64,000 nucleotides of DNA from an uncultured Opitutia bacterium (GTDB lineage Bacteria > Verrucomicrobiota > Verrucomicrobiia > Opitutales > UBA953), in NCBI GenBank assembly GCA_903850885.1, contig CAINMU010000010.1, forward strand, positions 43,218 to 107,217, read 5' to 3'. This document shows, one piece after another, positions 10,213 to 19,694 of the stretch. Made by a program: the position numbers and the translations under genes. The number at the start of each line of letters is the position of its first letter. Positions within the stretch are counted from its first letter, which is position 1. A model generated the notes under the pieces. It made no database searches and was not told the DNA's origin. It worked only from the letters and a program-made list of their open reading frames with translations.

Positions 10213-11592
10213 CTACTTCGCGATTAAATCGTACTCCGAAGCACCCGTGACGGTGACTTCGGCAAATTCGCCGACCGGCAATTTCTTGGGGACTTGGACG
10301 ATACCGTCGATATCCATCGCATCACCTTGGCTACGCGCGATGCCCGGACGTTCCACCAAAACACGCAATTTACGTCCGATGAATTCTTCGCCGCGTTGCT
10401 TGGAAAGGCCTTGGAGGAGAAGCATCGCCCGGGCGTGACGTTCGGTTTTAACTTCAGCGGCGAGATGGCCTTCCATCTTAGCCCCGCGCGTACCTTCTTC
10501 TTTGGAATACTTAAAGACACCGACGCGGTCAAAGCGGGTATCCGTAAGGAAATCGAGCAACTCACTGAAATCAGCTTCGGTCTCACCCGGGAAGCCGGCA
10601 ATAAAGGTCGTGCGGATAACGATATTAGGGATACCGGCCCGCATACGTTTGATGAGGTCGCGGATATAGGCCCCATCGGTCTCGCGCTGCATGGCGGTCA
10701 ACATCCGGTCGGAAATGTGCTGCAAAGGAATGTCGACATACCGCGCGACATGCTTGGATTGGGCGATGGTTTCGATCAACTCGTCGCTCCAATGGGCAGG
10801 GTGCGTGTAAAGGAGCCTGATCCAGAAATCTCCTTCGATCGTATCCAGCTCACGTAAAAGCGAAGCCAAGGATTCACCTTTGGTTGAGTCGACTTTGCTG
10901 CGGGGATTAGGACGCGCGTCCGTCCAGCGATCCATTCCGAAATAAGTGGTGTCCTGCGAGATGAGGTTAATTTCTTTGACGCCTTCGGCCACCAATTGAC
11001 GGGCCTCCTTGACGACTGACTCGACCGTGCGACTACGATGCCGGCCACGGATACGGGGAATGATGCAGAACGTGCAGGGGTGGTTACAGCCTTCGGCGAT
11101 CTTGATATAGGCCGAATGCTTGGGGGTCAGACGAAAGCGGGGCGTGTCAAAATCTGGGATGAAGGTGGTCGTCTTGGCCAAGAACTCCGTCATGCTGGCT
11201 TCGCCGCCCATGACCTTATGGATGACCGGGACAATATTAGTCACTTGGTCGAGACCGATGTAAGCGTCCACTTTCGGCAATTCGACGTGACCTTTGGCTC
11301 CTTCGACCACGGGCAGGGTACCTTGGTAGCGCTGGGCCATACAGCCTGCTACGATGAGCTTCTGGCCCGGGCGACGAGCCGTCGCCTTGCCGTCGCTCAT
11401 CTCGTAAATGGCCTCGAGGGCTTCGTGTTTCGAAGCGTCGATGAAGGAACAAGTATTCACAATCACGACATCGGCTTCGGAGGCGTCAGCGGTCATCGAC
11501 ATGCCGGCCTTCGCGAGGTGGCCGATCATGATTTCAGAATCAATCAAGTTCTTGGCGCAACCAAGGGAGACGAGGCCTACTTTAACAGACAT
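10213..11592 (-). CDS. rimO: Ribosomal protein uS12 methylthiotransferase
   Basis: Radical SAM motif EGCNHPCTFCIIPRIRGRHRSR, N-terminal GLVSLGCAKNLIDSE, C-terminal TRAM-like domain. Confidence 0.95.
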   Translation of the reverse strand: MSVKVGLVSLGCAKNLIDSEIMIGHLAKAGMSMTADASEADVVIVNTCSFIDASKHEALEAIYEMSDGKATARRPGQKLIVAGCMAQRYQGTLPVVEGAKGHVELPKVDAYIGLDQVTNIVPVIHKVMGGEASMTEFLAKTTTFIPDFDTPRFRLTPKHSAYIKIAEGCNHPCTFCIIPRIRGRHRSRTVESVVKEARQLVAEGVKEINLISQDTTYFGMDRWTDARPNPRSKVDSTKGESLASLLRELDTIEGDFWIRLLYTHPAHWSDELIETIAQSKHVARYVDIPLQHISDRMLTAMQRETDGAYIRDLIKRMRAGIPNIVIRTTFIAGFPGETEADFSELLDFLTDTRFDRVGVFKYSKEEGTRGAKMEGHLAAEVKTERHARAMLLLQGLSKQRGEEFIGRKLRVLVERPGIARSQGDAMDIDGIVQVPKKLPVGEFAEVTVTGASEYDLIAK

Positions 11593-11648
11593 GGGTTGGA
11601 TAGGAGCACGAATTTGCCGAAAAGCAACCCCGGGTCACGATTCCGGCC

Positions 11649-12482
11649 CTACAACGTCAACCAAGCCTCGGCCGGGACATCTTCGGGTCGGCAGAGTGGC
11701 GTTAAGCCAAAGTTAGGCAGGGCCGCGAGCCAAGCAGCCACATCCGCATCACCCTTGAATAGATTCTTAGCCGAGGACCCCACCTGCTTGCGGCGTTGGG
11801 TGAAGAAATTTCGCGCAACCTCGCGGGCGCGTTTACTCAGGCGTTTGGCATCGGTACGACGACGAAGCACCAGCAGGCATGAGTCGACCTTAGGGGGCGG
11901 GTTAAATGATTGGGCTGGTACCGGATGAACTTTGATCTTTTCGAAGGCCAAGTGCACCTGTGCGGTGACGGCGGACCAGTGGCTCGTCCCGACATCGGCG
12001 GTCAATCGCTCCGCAGCTTCTCGTTGCAGCATCAAGACCATCAAGGAAGGGTGCGGACCCGCGCAAATCGCATCCATCCATGGCGTCGAGATGGCGTAGG
12101 GTAGATTAGCAATGACCTTAAAGGAGCCGTCGAGTGGATCTTTCAATCCGGCCCGAGGCAATTTGACGGCATCCCCTTCGGTCAAATGGAAGGTTTTTGG
12201 AAACTGCGGCAGGAGAGATTCTTCGAGATGAAACAACATCGTCCGATCGGCTTCAACGGCAAAGAGCTGAACCCCGGCCCCGAGTAATGTCCGCGTCAAA
12301 GTCCCGAGACCCGGACCAACCTCAACGACCGTATCGCCTGAGACGATTTCACCGAGTTCTAGGGATTTACGGACAATATTACCATCGACCAAGAAATTCT
12401 GGCCCAGCCATTTACGTGGCATATGCGCCAACCTGGCCAGCAAATCACGGGTTTCGGAAAGCGAAAGCGGACCCTCGTTCAT
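11649..12482 (-). CDS. rsmA: 16S rRNA (adenine1518/1519-N6) dimethyltransferase
   Basis: KWLGQNFLVDGNIV, VEVGPGLGTLT, VIANLPYAIST motifs. Confidence 0.95.
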   Translation of the reverse strand: MNEGPLSLSETRDLLARLAHMPRKWLGQNFLVDGNIVRKSLELGEIVSGDTVVEVGPGLGTLTRTLLGAGVQLFAVEADRTMLFHLEESLLPQFPKTFHLTEGDAVKLPRAGLKDPLDGSFKVIANLPYAISTPWMDAICAGPHPSLMVLMLQREAAERLTADVGTSHWSAVTAQVHLAFEKIKVHPVPAQSFNPPPKVDSCLLVLRRRTDAKRLSKRAREVARNFFTQRRKQVGSSAKNLFKGDADVAAWLAALPNFGLTPLCRPEDVPAEAWLTL

Positions 12483-13270
12483 ACGCTTTTAAAGGCTCGG
12501 AGAAGGTGAGCGGGGTTGGCTTCGCGCATCAGAGACTCGCCGACCAACAAAGCGTTAGCACCAGCTGCTCGCATCCTGGCCGCATCGTCCAGGTTCTTGA
12601 TTCCACTTTCAGCGACCTTGAGAACGTGCGAGGGCATATGAGGGATCACGCGTTCTGCAAAAGCGAGATCAATGGCGAAAGTGGAAAGATTACGATTATT
12701 GACGCCGACCATATCAGGTCGATGCGACAAGGCACGGACAAGCTCATCCTCATCGTGAACCTCAAAGAGGACATCCAGACGGGCAAGTTTGGCCGCCCGA
12801 TGCAAAGGACGGATCTCTTCATCAGAGAGCGCCCGGACGATGATCAATATGCAGCGTGCGCCATTCTGTGCCGCTTCGAGCACCTGATAAGGATGGAACA
12901 TGAAGTCCTTACGGATGCAGGGGAGGGGGCGAGTCCGGCGGGCTTGCGAAAGGGTTACCTCCCTGAGATCCTTAAGTTCCCCCTTGAAATAAGTCGTTTC
13001 CGTCAGAACCGAAAGGCAGTCGGCGCCCGCTTCGGCATAAGCTTCAGCCTGAGCAACAGCGTCCACATCCACGCGAATCGTGCCCACGCTCGGGGAGGCC
13101 CGTTTGACCTCGGCGATAACTGTCATGTGACTAGGAGACACCAGAGACTGGCGAAACCCGGGGGCGGGGTGGATGCCGGCAAAAGCCGTTAGCTCGGCGT
13201 CAGCGACAGGTCGCAGCAAGTGGGCGATTTCCTTTCGCTTCGCTTGCATGATTTCTGTTAATTTATCCAC
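12479..13270 (-). CDS. trpC: Indole-3-glycerol phosphate synthase
   Basis: VIAEVKRASPSVG, CIRKDFMFHPYQV, VGVNNRNLSTF, AESGI motifs. Confidence 0.95.
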   Translation of the reverse strand: MDKLTEIMQAKRKEIAHLLRPVADAELTAFAGIHPAPGFRQSLVSPSHMTVIAEVKRASPSVGTIRVDVDAVAQAEAYAEAGADCLSVLTETTYFKGELKDLREVTLSQARRTRPLPCIRKDFMFHPYQVLEAAQNGARCILIIVRALSDEEIRPLHRAAKLARLDVLFEVHDEDELVRALSHRPDMVGVNNRNLSTFAIDLAFAERVIPHMPSHVLKVAESGIKNLDDAARMRAAGANALLVGESLMREANPAHLLRAFKSV

Positions 13271-13345
13271 GAAGCATAACGAAAGACTCTAAGGGCGGCT
13301 GGCAATCGTTTTGACTCCCGACCGTCAGGTCGTCTCGATGAGCGT

Positions 13346-14005
13346 ATGCCCGGCATCGATTACCTGATAGCAACCACCGCCCGATTACGTGCCCCAGATG
13401 GCTGCCCTTGGGATAAAGAGCAAAACCATCGGACCCTCTGCGATTGCCTCATCGAAGAAGTCGCCGAACTTGTCCAAGCCATCGACCGGAATGACCTGGC
13501 GAACCTGCGGGAGGAACTAGGCGACCTGCTTTTTCACATTGTCATGCACGCTCAGATGGCCGCCGAAGAAGGGCATTTTAATTTCGATGACGTAGCCAAA
13601 GAAGTAAACGATAAGATGATCAGAAGGCACCCGCATGTCTTCGGCGAAGGCGTCAAGTTAGGCGACGCTGAAGCCGTCATTAAGCAATGGGAGCAAATTA
13701 AGCTCACGGAAAAAGGACCGAAGAAGCCGACCCTCTTTAAAGAGCTTCCCCCTTCCCTTAACACTGTCCTCACCGCGCGGGAAGTTTGGAAGCAAATCCA
13801 AAAAAAGGGCTACGATGCCGGGCAAACGGTCCATGTACCGACGATCGCCGCCCTCCAAAATAATCTAACTGAAGCTCTGGCCGGACAGAAACTCTTTGAG
13901 ATTATCGCCGCTTGTCGAGATGCGGGAATCGACCCTGATTCCGCCCTTCGCCGCCATACGGCGAAAGTTGTCGAGACGGCCGAGACCAATGTCCATTCGT
14001 CCTGA
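13346..14005 (+). CDS. mazG: Nucleoside triphosphate pyrophosphohydrolase MazG
   Basis: CPWDKEQNHRTL, EEVAELVQAI, REELGDLLFHIVMHAQMA. Confidence 0.94.
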   Translation: MPGIDYLIATTARLRAPDGCPWDKEQNHRTLCDCLIEEVAELVQAIDRNDLANLREELGDLLFHIVMHAQMAAEEGHFNFDDVAKEVNDKMIRRHPHVFGEGVKLGDAEAVIKQWEQIKLTEKGPKKPTLFKELPPSLNTVLTAREVWKQIQKKGYDAGQTVHVPTIAALQNNLTEALAGQKLFEIIAACRDAGIDPDSALRRHTAKVVETAETNVHSS

Positions 14006-14014
14006 GCCGCCCCC

Positions 14015-14737
14015 ATGGAACTTGACCCGATCTTAGTGAAAGTCGCCGGCAAGGAGGTCGAAGTTTGGCCTAAAGTTTCCGCCCGCTCCAATCGCGTCCG
14101 CCTAGCGGTCAAACCTGGCCCCAAAATCATCCTATCTTTTCCACCCCATGCTTCCCTGGCTTCGGCCAAGGCATTTCTGAAGGATAATTTACGCTGGCTT
14201 GAAAAAGTCGTCGCCCGCGCCCGACCCGTCCAGACCTCACTCGTCGATCATCTGACGAAGTTTTCGTGGTTAACTTTAGATGAAAGACACCTCGCGGTAG
14301 AAATTGCAACGGGCACGCGAACCTCGCTCAAAATCTCGAAGGAAGAGGAAGTCGTAAAATTACTTATTCCTGAAGAAAATCGAGAGACGTGTGCCGTCAG
14401 GGCGCTACGTCGTCTGGCCGAAACCGGCTTAAGCCTCGCCGTTGCCCGCCTCAGCGCCCGCGTGGGGGTCACCGTCTCGCAAGTCAGCGTCCGTGATCAA
14501 ACTACCCGCTGGGGCTCTTGCTCGTCCAGCGGCACGCTTTCCTTGAATTGGCGGCTGATCCTGCTTCCACCGATGCTGCACGATCACGTCATTTTACACG
14601 AACTATCTCACCGCAAGCATATGGATCATTCGCCCCGCTTTTGGAATCAGTTGGCAGCGTGGGACCCCGAATGGGAAAAGCATGACCAAGCACTCACGCG
14701 TCGGTGGAATGTTATCATGGATCTCGGCCGCGCATGA
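14015..14737 (+). CDS. YgjP-like/DUF45 zinc metallopeptidase-family protein
   Basis: TRWGSCSSSGTLSLNWRL and HELSHRKHMDHSPRFW (HExxH) signatures. Confidence 0.88.
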   Translation: MELDPILVKVAGKEVEVWPKVSARSNRVRLAVKPGPKIILSFPPHASLASAKAFLKDNLRWLEKVVARARPVQTSLVDHLTKFSWLTLDERHLAVEIATGTRTSLKISKEEEVVKLLIPEENRETCAVRALRRLAETGLSLAVARLSARVGVTVSQVSVRDQTTRWGSCSSSGTLSLNWRLILLPPMLHDHVILHELSHRKHMDHSPRFWNQLAAWDPEWEKHDQALTRRWNVIMDLGRA

Positions 14738-15279
14738 GTAACGAGATCGGCCAATCGCTCGATGAGGTTTTTGACGTCGTCGATGCGGAGGATCGGGTGA
14801 TCAGTTCGAATCATCGCGGTGAAATTCATCGGCTTGGCCTCAGACATCGGGCGATTCATATTTTTTGGCGTCGGACGGACGGTCGCATCTGCTTGCAGCG
14901 CAGATCTTTCGCAAAAGATCATTGCCCTGGCTTGCTGAGTTCATCCTGTGCGGGGCATGTCGATGCCGGCGAAACCTACCAAGACGCCGCCGTTCGTGAA
15001 TTACGCGAAGAGCTTGGGGTGATCTTACCCGCATCCTCGCTTCACGAGATCGACTACGCACCCAGTCATCCGGCTTTAGGCAACGAGTTCGTCCGCTCCT
15101 ATTTCATGGAGGGCGATTTCGCGACTACCTTGGCCAGGGCGGAGGTCGATGCGATCTTGTGGCGTTACCCGCAAGAAATCGACGAATGGATTGACTCAGC
15201 TCGTGACTGGTTCGCACCCCCTTTGGTCCATCTGCTCGCGCGGCCAGCTATTCGAAATAAATTATCCCTTCGCGGATAA
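14734..15279 (+). CDS. NUDIX hydrolase
   Basis: Nudix box GHVDAGETYQDAAVRELREELGV. ATG overlaps the upstream stop (ATGA). Confidence 0.9.
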   Translation: MSNEIGQSLDEVFDVVDAEDRVISSNHRGEIHRLGLRHRAIHIFWRRTDGRICLQRRSFAKDHCPGLLSSSCAGHVDAGETYQDAAVRELREELGVILPASSLHEIDYAPSHPALGNEFVRSYFMEGDFATTLARAEVDAILWRYPQEIDEWIDSARDWFAPPLVHLLARPAIRNKLSLRG

Positions 15280-15323
15280 GTGTTTGAGTTCGCCCCCTTA
15301 CCGGACGATAAGATGCAAGCCCC

Positions 15324-15971
15324 GTGACCACTCCCGACGCCGCCGATAAGCCCGTAACCGTCCCATGGTACCATTGGCTATGGGTGGGACCCTTAGCCGT
15401 CTTCCTGCGCCTCTGGCTGTCGACCTTAAGAATCCGTTGCAACGTCGGGCGTTTTGATGATTCAAACGGACCCTCGATCATCGTCTTGTGGCACGATCGC
15501 CTCTTCGTTTCCGCTTTGATCGCGAACCGATACTTTAGCCGACCGGTGACCGCGTTGATCAGTACCAGCAAAGACGGGTCGTGGTTGGTGGCTTTTTACC
15601 GGCTCATGGGACTACGCGCCGTCCGCGGATCCTCCAACCGACGCGGTGCCGCCGGCCTCATTGCGCTCACCCGTGAAATGAGGCAGGGGAATCATGCGGG
15701 CGTCACCCCCGATGGGCCGAAGGGTCCGCGCCGAGAATTCAAACGGGGCGCCATCGCTTTAGCCAAATTAACCCGCCGGCCTTTCGCACTCGTGGGCATT
15801 AACTACACCCAAGCATGGCACCTAAAAAGCTGGGATACCTTCGCGCTTCCATGGCCCTTCTCCCAAGTGGAAGTCACGCTGGAAACCATCGGCGTGAATC
15901 CGGGAGAAGAAACCGATGAAGATGCTGCGCAACGCATCAGTCATCGCCTGACCGCTTTGTCGGGCGAGTGA
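15324..15971 (+). CDS. Lysophospholipid acyltransferase-like (DUF374) protein
   Basis: VLWHDRLFVSALIA, TSKDGSWLVAFYRLMGLRAVRGSSNRRG, TPDGPKGPRREFKRGAIALAK. Confidence 0.85.
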   Translation: MTTPDAADKPVTVPWYHWLWVGPLAVFLRLWLSTLRIRCNVGRFDDSNGPSIIVLWHDRLFVSALIANRYFSRPVTALISTSKDGSWLVAFYRLMGLRAVRGSSNRRGAAGLIALTREMRQGNHAGVTPDGPKGPRREFKRGAIALAKLTRRPFALVGINYTQAWHLKSWDTFALPWPFSQVEVTLETIGVNPGEETDEDAAQRISHRLTALSGE

Positions 15972-15972
15972 G

Positions 15973-16563
15973 CTAAGCTCGCCCAAGTAAACGGGCAGAA
16001 TATTTGGCTAGCAAATCGGTTTCGATATTCACCTTATCTCCGACTTTCTTCTGGGCTAAATGGGTGACCGTCAGGGTATGAGGAATGATCCAGAGGCTGC
16101 ATCCGCCTGGAATCATTTCCGCGACCGTCAAGGACATGCCATCGACGGAAACGCAGCCTTTCTTGGCAATAAATGCTAAATGTACCTCTGGAATGCTTAA
16201 GTCTAATCTCCAATCCGAGCCGACTTGACCCCAGAAAGTTATCGCAGCCAACGTATCAATATGACCCGTGACAAAATGTCCACCCATGCGATCCGTCGGT
16301 AGAAGACTAGGCTCCAGATTGACGACGGACGCGGCGGCTAAATCTCCGAGGTTCGTGAGCCGAAGAGTCTCCGCAAGGATATCGAATGAGGCATTATCAT
16401 CCACAGGGTCGGTCACCGTCAGGCAGCAACCGTTGATGGCGATGCTGTCACCCGCGCGGGCTTGACGGAGAAGAGGGTGGCGCAGCGTCAATCGAGCACC
16501 CTCCGCGCCACGGGAGATAAGGGAGATAACCTTACCGGTGCCTTGAACTAAGCCGGTGAACAT
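15973..16563 (-). CDS. ribE: Riboflavin synthase
   Basis: N-terminus MFTGLVQGTGKV, duplicated lumazine-binding domains (AINGCCLTV / SVDGMSLTV). Confidence 0.95.
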   Translation of the reverse strand: MFTGLVQGTGKVISLISRGAEGARLTLRHPLLRQARAGDSIAINGCCLTVTDPVDDNASFDILAETLRLTNLGDLAAASVVNLEPSLLPTDRMGGHFVTGHIDTLAAITFWGQVGSDWRLDLSIPEVHLAFIAKKGCVSVDGMSLTVAEMIPGGCSLWIIPHTLTVTHLAQKKVGDKVNIETDLLAKYSARLLGRA

Positions 16564-16566
16564 ACC

Positions 16567-16595
16567 AAAGAAAAAGGGGCCGCTTGACGGCCCCC
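16567..16595 (-). terminator. Intrinsic (Rho-independent) terminator on the minus strand
   Basis: Minus-strand GGGGCCG-TCAAG-CGGCCCC followed by TTTTTCTTT; 7-bp perfect GC stem plus U-tract, between tatA and ribE. Confidence 0.8.
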
Positions 16596-16601
16596 AAGTG
16601 G

Positions 16602-16898
16602 TTAGTTTTGTTTACCTTCTTGAGCTCGCTTGGCCTTTTCTTCGGCTTCGATCTTAGCCCGAACGGCGGCACGCTCTTCCTCTTCGATTTGCGAAAGACG
16701 TACCTTGCGGCGCTCGTCTTCTTCGACGGCGTTACGCACTTCAGTTTCGACCTCTTCCGATGCCTTTTTAAATTCACGCTTTGCTTTGCCGAGGCCACGC
16801 GCAAGCTCGGGAATCTTGGAGCCGCCAAAGAGAAGGAGGGCGACGGCGAGGATGGCCCAGAATACTGGGCCGTCTAGCATGGCGAGAGGGAGATGCAT
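16602..16898 (-). CDS. tatA: Sec-independent protein translocase TatA/E-type subunit
   Basis: [45 protein letters not shown] helix plus amphipathic [14 protein letters not shown]. Start at MHLPLAM or MLDGP preferred over the longer ORF. Confidence 0.9.
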   Translation of the reverse strand: MHLPLAMLDGPVFWAILAVALLLFGGSKIPELARGLGKAKREFKKASEEVETEVRNAVEEDERRKVRLSQIEEEERAAVRAKIEAEEKAKRAQEGKQN

Positions 16899-16953
16899 AG
16901 GTTTGCGGTTGCTGGGATAGTCTGAGTGGTAAACATTCATGCAAGTTGCCCCC

Positions 16954-17235
16954 ATGTCAACCCATGTCTCTCATCGCGATGTCTGGTATAGTGGCCTCGT
17001 CCAAGGCGTAGGCTTTAGGGCTCAGGTCATGACCGTGGCCAGGGGCTTTGATGTCACCGGTTACGTCCAAAACCTTTCGGACGGCAGGGTTTACCTGCAT
17101 GCGGAAGGAGCGGGTAAAGAGATTGAAAAATTCACCGAACAAATCGCCGTCACGCTTGATGGCCATATAAAGTCGGAAGAAATACGAGGGTTTTCCGACG
17201 TCAGAACCTGTCGCGATTTTAGCATTAAACCATGA
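16954..17235 (+). CDS. acyP: Acylphosphatase
   Basis: [14 protein letters not shown]...[17 protein letters not shown], the acylphosphatase signature. Confidence 0.92.
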   Translation: MSTHVSHRDVWYSGLVQGVGFRAQVMTVARGFDVTGYVQNLSDGRVYLHAEGAGKEIEKFTEQIAVTLDGHIKSEEIRGFSDVRTCRDFSIKP

Positions 17236-18083
17236 CCTCCGCCATCTCAGTCCGGCACCTAACCAAAGACTTTAAAATGGGTTTACGGGGGCTTAAATTA
17301 AGGGCGGTAGATGATCTTAGTTTGGAGATCCCCCGCGGACAAGTCTACGGCCTGCTTGGTCCGAACGGTTGTGGAAAAAGTACGACGCTTAAAATCGTCC
17401 TCGGGCTGGTCGCTGGCACGAGCGGCGAAATCAATATTCTTGGATTTCCTTCCGCCACGGCGGAGGCTCGGCGGCGGACCGGCTTCCTGCCCGAAGCTCC
17501 TTATTTTCATAAATTTCTTACGGGACGCGAACTGGTCCGGTACTGCGCGCAACTGAGCGGAGTTTCGGCAATCAAGATGGAGTCCGCCGTCGAAGCGGCC
17601 CTCGGGCTTGCCGCGATGACGGAAGCAGCCAGTCGGCCGATTGGCACTTATTCCAAAGGCATGCTCCAACGGATCGGCTTAGCCCAAGCCATCGTCCATG
17701 ACCCCGAACTGGTCATCTTGGACGAGCCAACCGCCGGCGTCGATCCGGTCGGCGCGGCGGCGATCGGACGCATGATTCGAACGATGCGCGATCAGGGAAA
17801 AACCGTCGTCCTTTGCTCCCACCTCTTAGGCCAAGTCGAACAAGTGTGCGATCGCGTCGCCATCATGGACCACGGACGATTAGTCCTAGAGGGCAGGGTA
17901 GATGACGTCTTGGCACAACGTGACCGGCACCTGATGACCATCGAAGCGCTCACCCCCGATGCACGTGTAGCCGCCGAAAGTGCCCTGGCGGCCCACGGCG
18001 CCAGAGTGCGGTCCGTCACCCATCCACGTCGTTCGTTAGAAGAACTCTTTCGTGAACTGGTGACTGGAAGCCGTGACGCTTAA
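17232..18083 (+). CDS. ABC transporter ATP-binding protein
   Basis: Walker A GPNGCGKST, signature-like YSKGMLQRIGLAQA, Walker B LVILDEPTAGVDP. Confidence 0.93.
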   Translation: MTSAISVRHLTKDFKMGLRGLKLRAVDDLSLEIPRGQVYGLLGPNGCGKSTTLKIVLGLVAGTSGEINILGFPSATAEARRRTGFLPEAPYFHKFLTGRELVRYCAQLSGVSAIKMESAVEAALGLAAMTEAASRPIGTYSKGMLQRIGLAQAIVHDPELVILDEPTAGVDPVGAAAIGRMIRTMRDQGKTVVLCSHLLGQVEQVCDRVAIMDHGRLVLEGRVDDVLAQRDRHLMTIEALTPDARVAAESALAAHGARVRSVTHPRRSLEELFRELVTGSRDA

Positions 18084-18921
18084 CCTCATGAAACCTAGCT
18101 TACTTCGTTGCGGATGGATTGCCCGCATGACTTTCCTCGAAGCCGTTCGGCAAAAGTTTTTCGCTTTCTTAATCGTCCTCGGCGCCGCCATGGTCCTTTC
18201 ATCGGTGGCTTTCCGTTTCCTTGATTTTGGGCACGGTGAGCTCAAATTTATCGCCGATTTTGGCTTCGGTGGCATGTTCCTTTTTGGATCCATCTTAGCC
18301 GTCGTCATGACCGCTCAGCTCTTTTTTGCGGAAATGGATAACCGGACGGCGCTGACTCTCTTAGCGAAACCCCTGAGCCGAGCGGAATTCTTGATTGGGA
18401 AATTCTTTGGCGTCTGGATGATCTTAGGCTTATTTGTCATCATCCTCTCGGCCCTGCTTGGGTTAGTCCTTTGGGGAAGGGCCCAAGAATTAAGCCTTCT
18501 GGCCGAACAATCTGGACGGGTGGCCCCGGACTTCAGCTTCAGAGGCTTGGGTATCTTCGCGGTATTACAATGGCTGCGGCTCAGCGTCGTGGCCGCCATT
18601 GTCTTAGCCATTGCCGCGGCGGCTCGCACGTTTCTTTTCGCCGTCATCCTGGGGGCGTTGACGGTGGTCGCTGGGCAGCTCCAATGGATTGCCCAAGACG
18701 TCTTATTGAAGCCGACCGAGTCGATGCTTTATAAAAGCATCCTTTGGCTCACCTCGCGGATTCTGCCCAACCTCCAGCAATTCAACATTGGGGATGCGCT
18801 GGTGCTGGACTCCGGAACCGTGGCGGCGACTTCGATCGGCTGGGTCATCCTTTCAGGGCTTCTTTACGCGGCGGCTTATCTGTTCCTGGGTGCCCTCGTT
18901 TTCCGGCGCCGCGAAATCTAA
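18073..18921 (+). CDS. ABC transporter permease
   Basis: Overlaps the ATPase gene; several hydrophobic helices; TALTLLAKPLSRAEFLIGKFFG typical of ABC-2 type permeases. Confidence 0.8.
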   Translation: MTLNLMKPSLLRCGWIARMTFLEAVRQKFFAFLIVLGAAMVLSSVAFRFLDFGHGELKFIADFGFGGMFLFGSILAVVMTAQLFFAEMDNRTALTLLAKPLSRAEFLIGKFFGVWMILGLFVIILSALLGLVLWGRAQELSLLAEQSGRVAPDFSFRGLGIFAVLQWLRLSVVAAIVLAIAAAARTFLFAVILGALTVVAGQLQWIAQDVLLKPTESMLYKSILWLTSRILPNLQQFNIGDALVLDSGTVAATSIGWVILSGLLYAAAYLFLGALVFRRREI

Positions 18922-18923
18922 TC

Positions 18924-19694
18924 ATGCGCCTCCGAGGAATATGGATTGCCTGCTTGGCCTTACTGTTGGCCGCCGGGGCGTTGAGCGAAAGGTCCTGGGT
19001 CAGCGTCCGCTCCTGCATTCCCGAAATTGGCCCCAAGCAAATCGAACCGACCATCGGCCAAGGGGTCTTATTAGGAATATTAGGCGGGTTTCGCACCGTG
19101 ATCGCCGACCTGACTTGGATTCGGAGTTACGTGCTATGGGAACGGAAAGACCGGCCGGGTTGCGAAACCCTCATGCGCACCGCCTGTGCGCTCGATCCGC
19201 ATGCGCGTTATTTCTGGGAGAATACTGGCTATGCCCTGGGCTATGATATGGCGCATTGGGAAATTCGGCGGCGGGGTGGCTACGCCAAGGTTCCGAAAGA
19301 AATCCAAGATTACTTGTTCAAATCCTATGCCCAGAAGGGCTTGGACGTATTGGACGAAGGCGTCCGCCTTTCCAAAGCCCGGGCCGCCCTCTTGGTCTTC
19401 GCCGGACAGCTCGCCGAAATGAAACTCGGCGACAAACAACTGGCCGCCGATTATTACCGGCAAGCGGCGAATACAGCCTCCCCGCCTTGGTATGCAGCGC
19501 GTTTCTCCGCCCGCAACGAATGGGATGCCGGCCACCCGATGGAAGCCTACATTTGGTTCAAGAATTACTGGCTAGACCGACTGAGCAAAGATTCAGACCA
19601 CGCACCTGATGACCTGGAACTGATCCGCGACATGGAAACGCACTTGAAGATCAATCTTCTTTCACGGATTCCCCGGCAGGCGTGGGAGAAATAA
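18924..19694 (+). CDS. Hypothetical membrane-anchored, TPR-like protein
   Basis: ORF in tandem with the ABC genes. N-terminal hydrophobic segment MRLRGIWIACLALLLAAGAL, helical repeat-like remainder. Start re-chosen from 18744. Confidence 0.65.
   Translation: MRLRGIWIACLALLLAAGALSERSWVSVRSCIPEIGPKQIEPTIGQGVLLGILGGFRTVIADLTWIRSYVLWERKDRPGCETLMRTACALDPHARYFWENTGYALGYDMAHWEIRRRGGYAKVPKEIQDYLFKSYAQKGLDVLDEGVRLSKARAALLVFAGQLAEMKLGDKQLAADYYRQAANTASPPWYAARFSARNEWDAGHPMEAYIWFKNYWLDRLSKDSDHAPDDLELIRDMETHLKINLLSRIPRQAWEK

Noticed and set aside
11038-11928. 296-aa plus-strand ORF overlapping rimO and rsmA
   Set aside because: Antisense to two well-supported genes, with no recognisable motifs; typical shadow ORF in GC-rich coding sequence.
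12197-13192. 331-aa plus-strand ORF opposite rsmA/trpC
   Set aside because: Fully antisense to conserved genes; no domain signature.
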